This document shows, in pieces, positions 63,781 to 64,000 of a stretch of 64,000 nucleotides of DNA (within the stretch, counting starts at the first letter, position 1; every line of letters starts with the position of its first letter). A model generated the notes under the pieces. That model saw only the letters and a list, made by a program, of their open reading frames with translations. It did not search any database and was not told the DNA's origin. The translations under genes were made by a program, and so were the position numbers. The stretch lies in contig NC_092462.1 of NCBI RefSeq assembly GCF_047495875.1, forward strand, positions 30,148,523 through 30,212,522, in the 5' to 3' direction. Source of the DNA: Pithys albifrons albifrons. Lineage: Eukaryota > Chordata > Aves > Passeriformes > Thamnophilidae.

Positions 63781-64000
63781 CTGAAAAGAAACGCTTTCCT
63801 TAGTTACCCTTCTGACAGAGTTGAATGGAAACTTCAAGAAAAAGTCATCCTGGAGGTAACAGTTGGCTCTTATACCAAGAGCCAGAAGATCCCTGGAGAC
63901 TGCTTTCTGATTGAACAAAAAAATTCTGTATTTTAAAAAATACTCATCAAATTACTCTCTTAATTGTTGGTACTTCAGCTATAAGGAATTTTCCCTATAA
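63781..64000 (-). other. FBXW7: FBXW7 intron (partial, runs off the window)
   Basis: This is sequence upstream of the exon at 63780, with a pyrimidine-rich acceptor (tttcttttcag). The open frame through it has no WD40 similarity. The preceding coding exon, expected to end with the lysine before CLRTLVG, is not in the window. Confidence 0.85.

Larger units (their letters stand above)
55022..64000 (-). other. FBXW7: FBXW7 gene, 3' portion (transcribed region, partial)
   Basis: This is the 3' end of the gene for F-box and WD repeat protein 7. The protein is the substrate receptor of an SCF (SKP1-CUL1-F-box) E3 ligase that binds phosphorylated degrons in cyclin E, MYC, NOTCH and JUN and sends them for degradation. 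Four minus-strand exons joined by GT-AG introns give one open frame of 295 codons plus stop. Numbered back from the C-terminal lysine as human residue 707, the known degron-contact arginines fall exactly at 465, 479 and 505, and R689 also lands in place, so no residue is gained or lost. The F-box and N-terminal isoform exons are outside the window. The 5' boundary given is only the window edge. The 3' boundary is set about 20 bases past the distal poly(A) signal. Confidence 0.97.

Noticed and set aside
1..64000. CRISPR arrays, operons or other prokaryotic systems
   Set aside because: No spaced direct repeats or bacterial gene layout; all evidence points to a vertebrate nuclear genome.

Overview
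This is vertebrate nuclear DNA and almost certainly from a bird. It is AT-rich and gene-poor, with split genes, GT-AG introns and many remnants of CR1 LINEs. A tRNA-Ile-derived SINE with a CR1 tail at about 629-773 looks like the TguSINE1 family known from perching birds. A well-bounded solo LTR of endogenous-retrovirus type is also present. A passerine genome is the best inference; the species cannot be told.

The only protein-coding gene I can support lies at the right end on the minus strand. It is the 3' part of FBXW7, the F-box/WD40 substrate receptor of an SCF ubiquitin ligase. Four coding exons (63780-63599, 62549-62324, 58228-58018, 57047-56779) splice in frame to 295 codons and a stop, equivalent to residues 413-707 of the 707-residue human protein. 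They carry most of the WD40 propeller, including the phosphodegron-binding arginines R465, R479 and R505. A 3' UTR of about 1.75 kb follows to about 55022, with a distal AATAAA at 55048-55043, two candidate proximal signals, and seed matches for miR-223, miR-27 and miR-25/92. A GC-rich CR1-like fragment interrupts the UTR. An old antisense CR1 copy fills part of the 4.1-kb intron. The F-box and N-terminal exons lie beyond position 64000.

Positions 1 to about 55000 look like the intergenic region downstream of FBXW7. I found no convincing exon there. What I can name is the SINE (629-773), a 5S rRNA pseudogene (about 12061-12181) beside a CA microsatellite, CR1 3' ends at about 19048, 24236, 31127 and 43972, the solo LTR (21560-22187) flanked by a perfect 5-bp duplication GTGGA, short perfect hairpins, low-complexity tracts, and a few AT-rich blocks that resemble conserved non-coding elements. 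The last group can only be confirmed by alignment.

I did not find an undescribed biological system. The points most worth a second look are the layout of microRNA and poly(A) signals in the 3' UTR, the CR1 insertion within it, the solo LTR, and the SINE and CR1 that share a tail.
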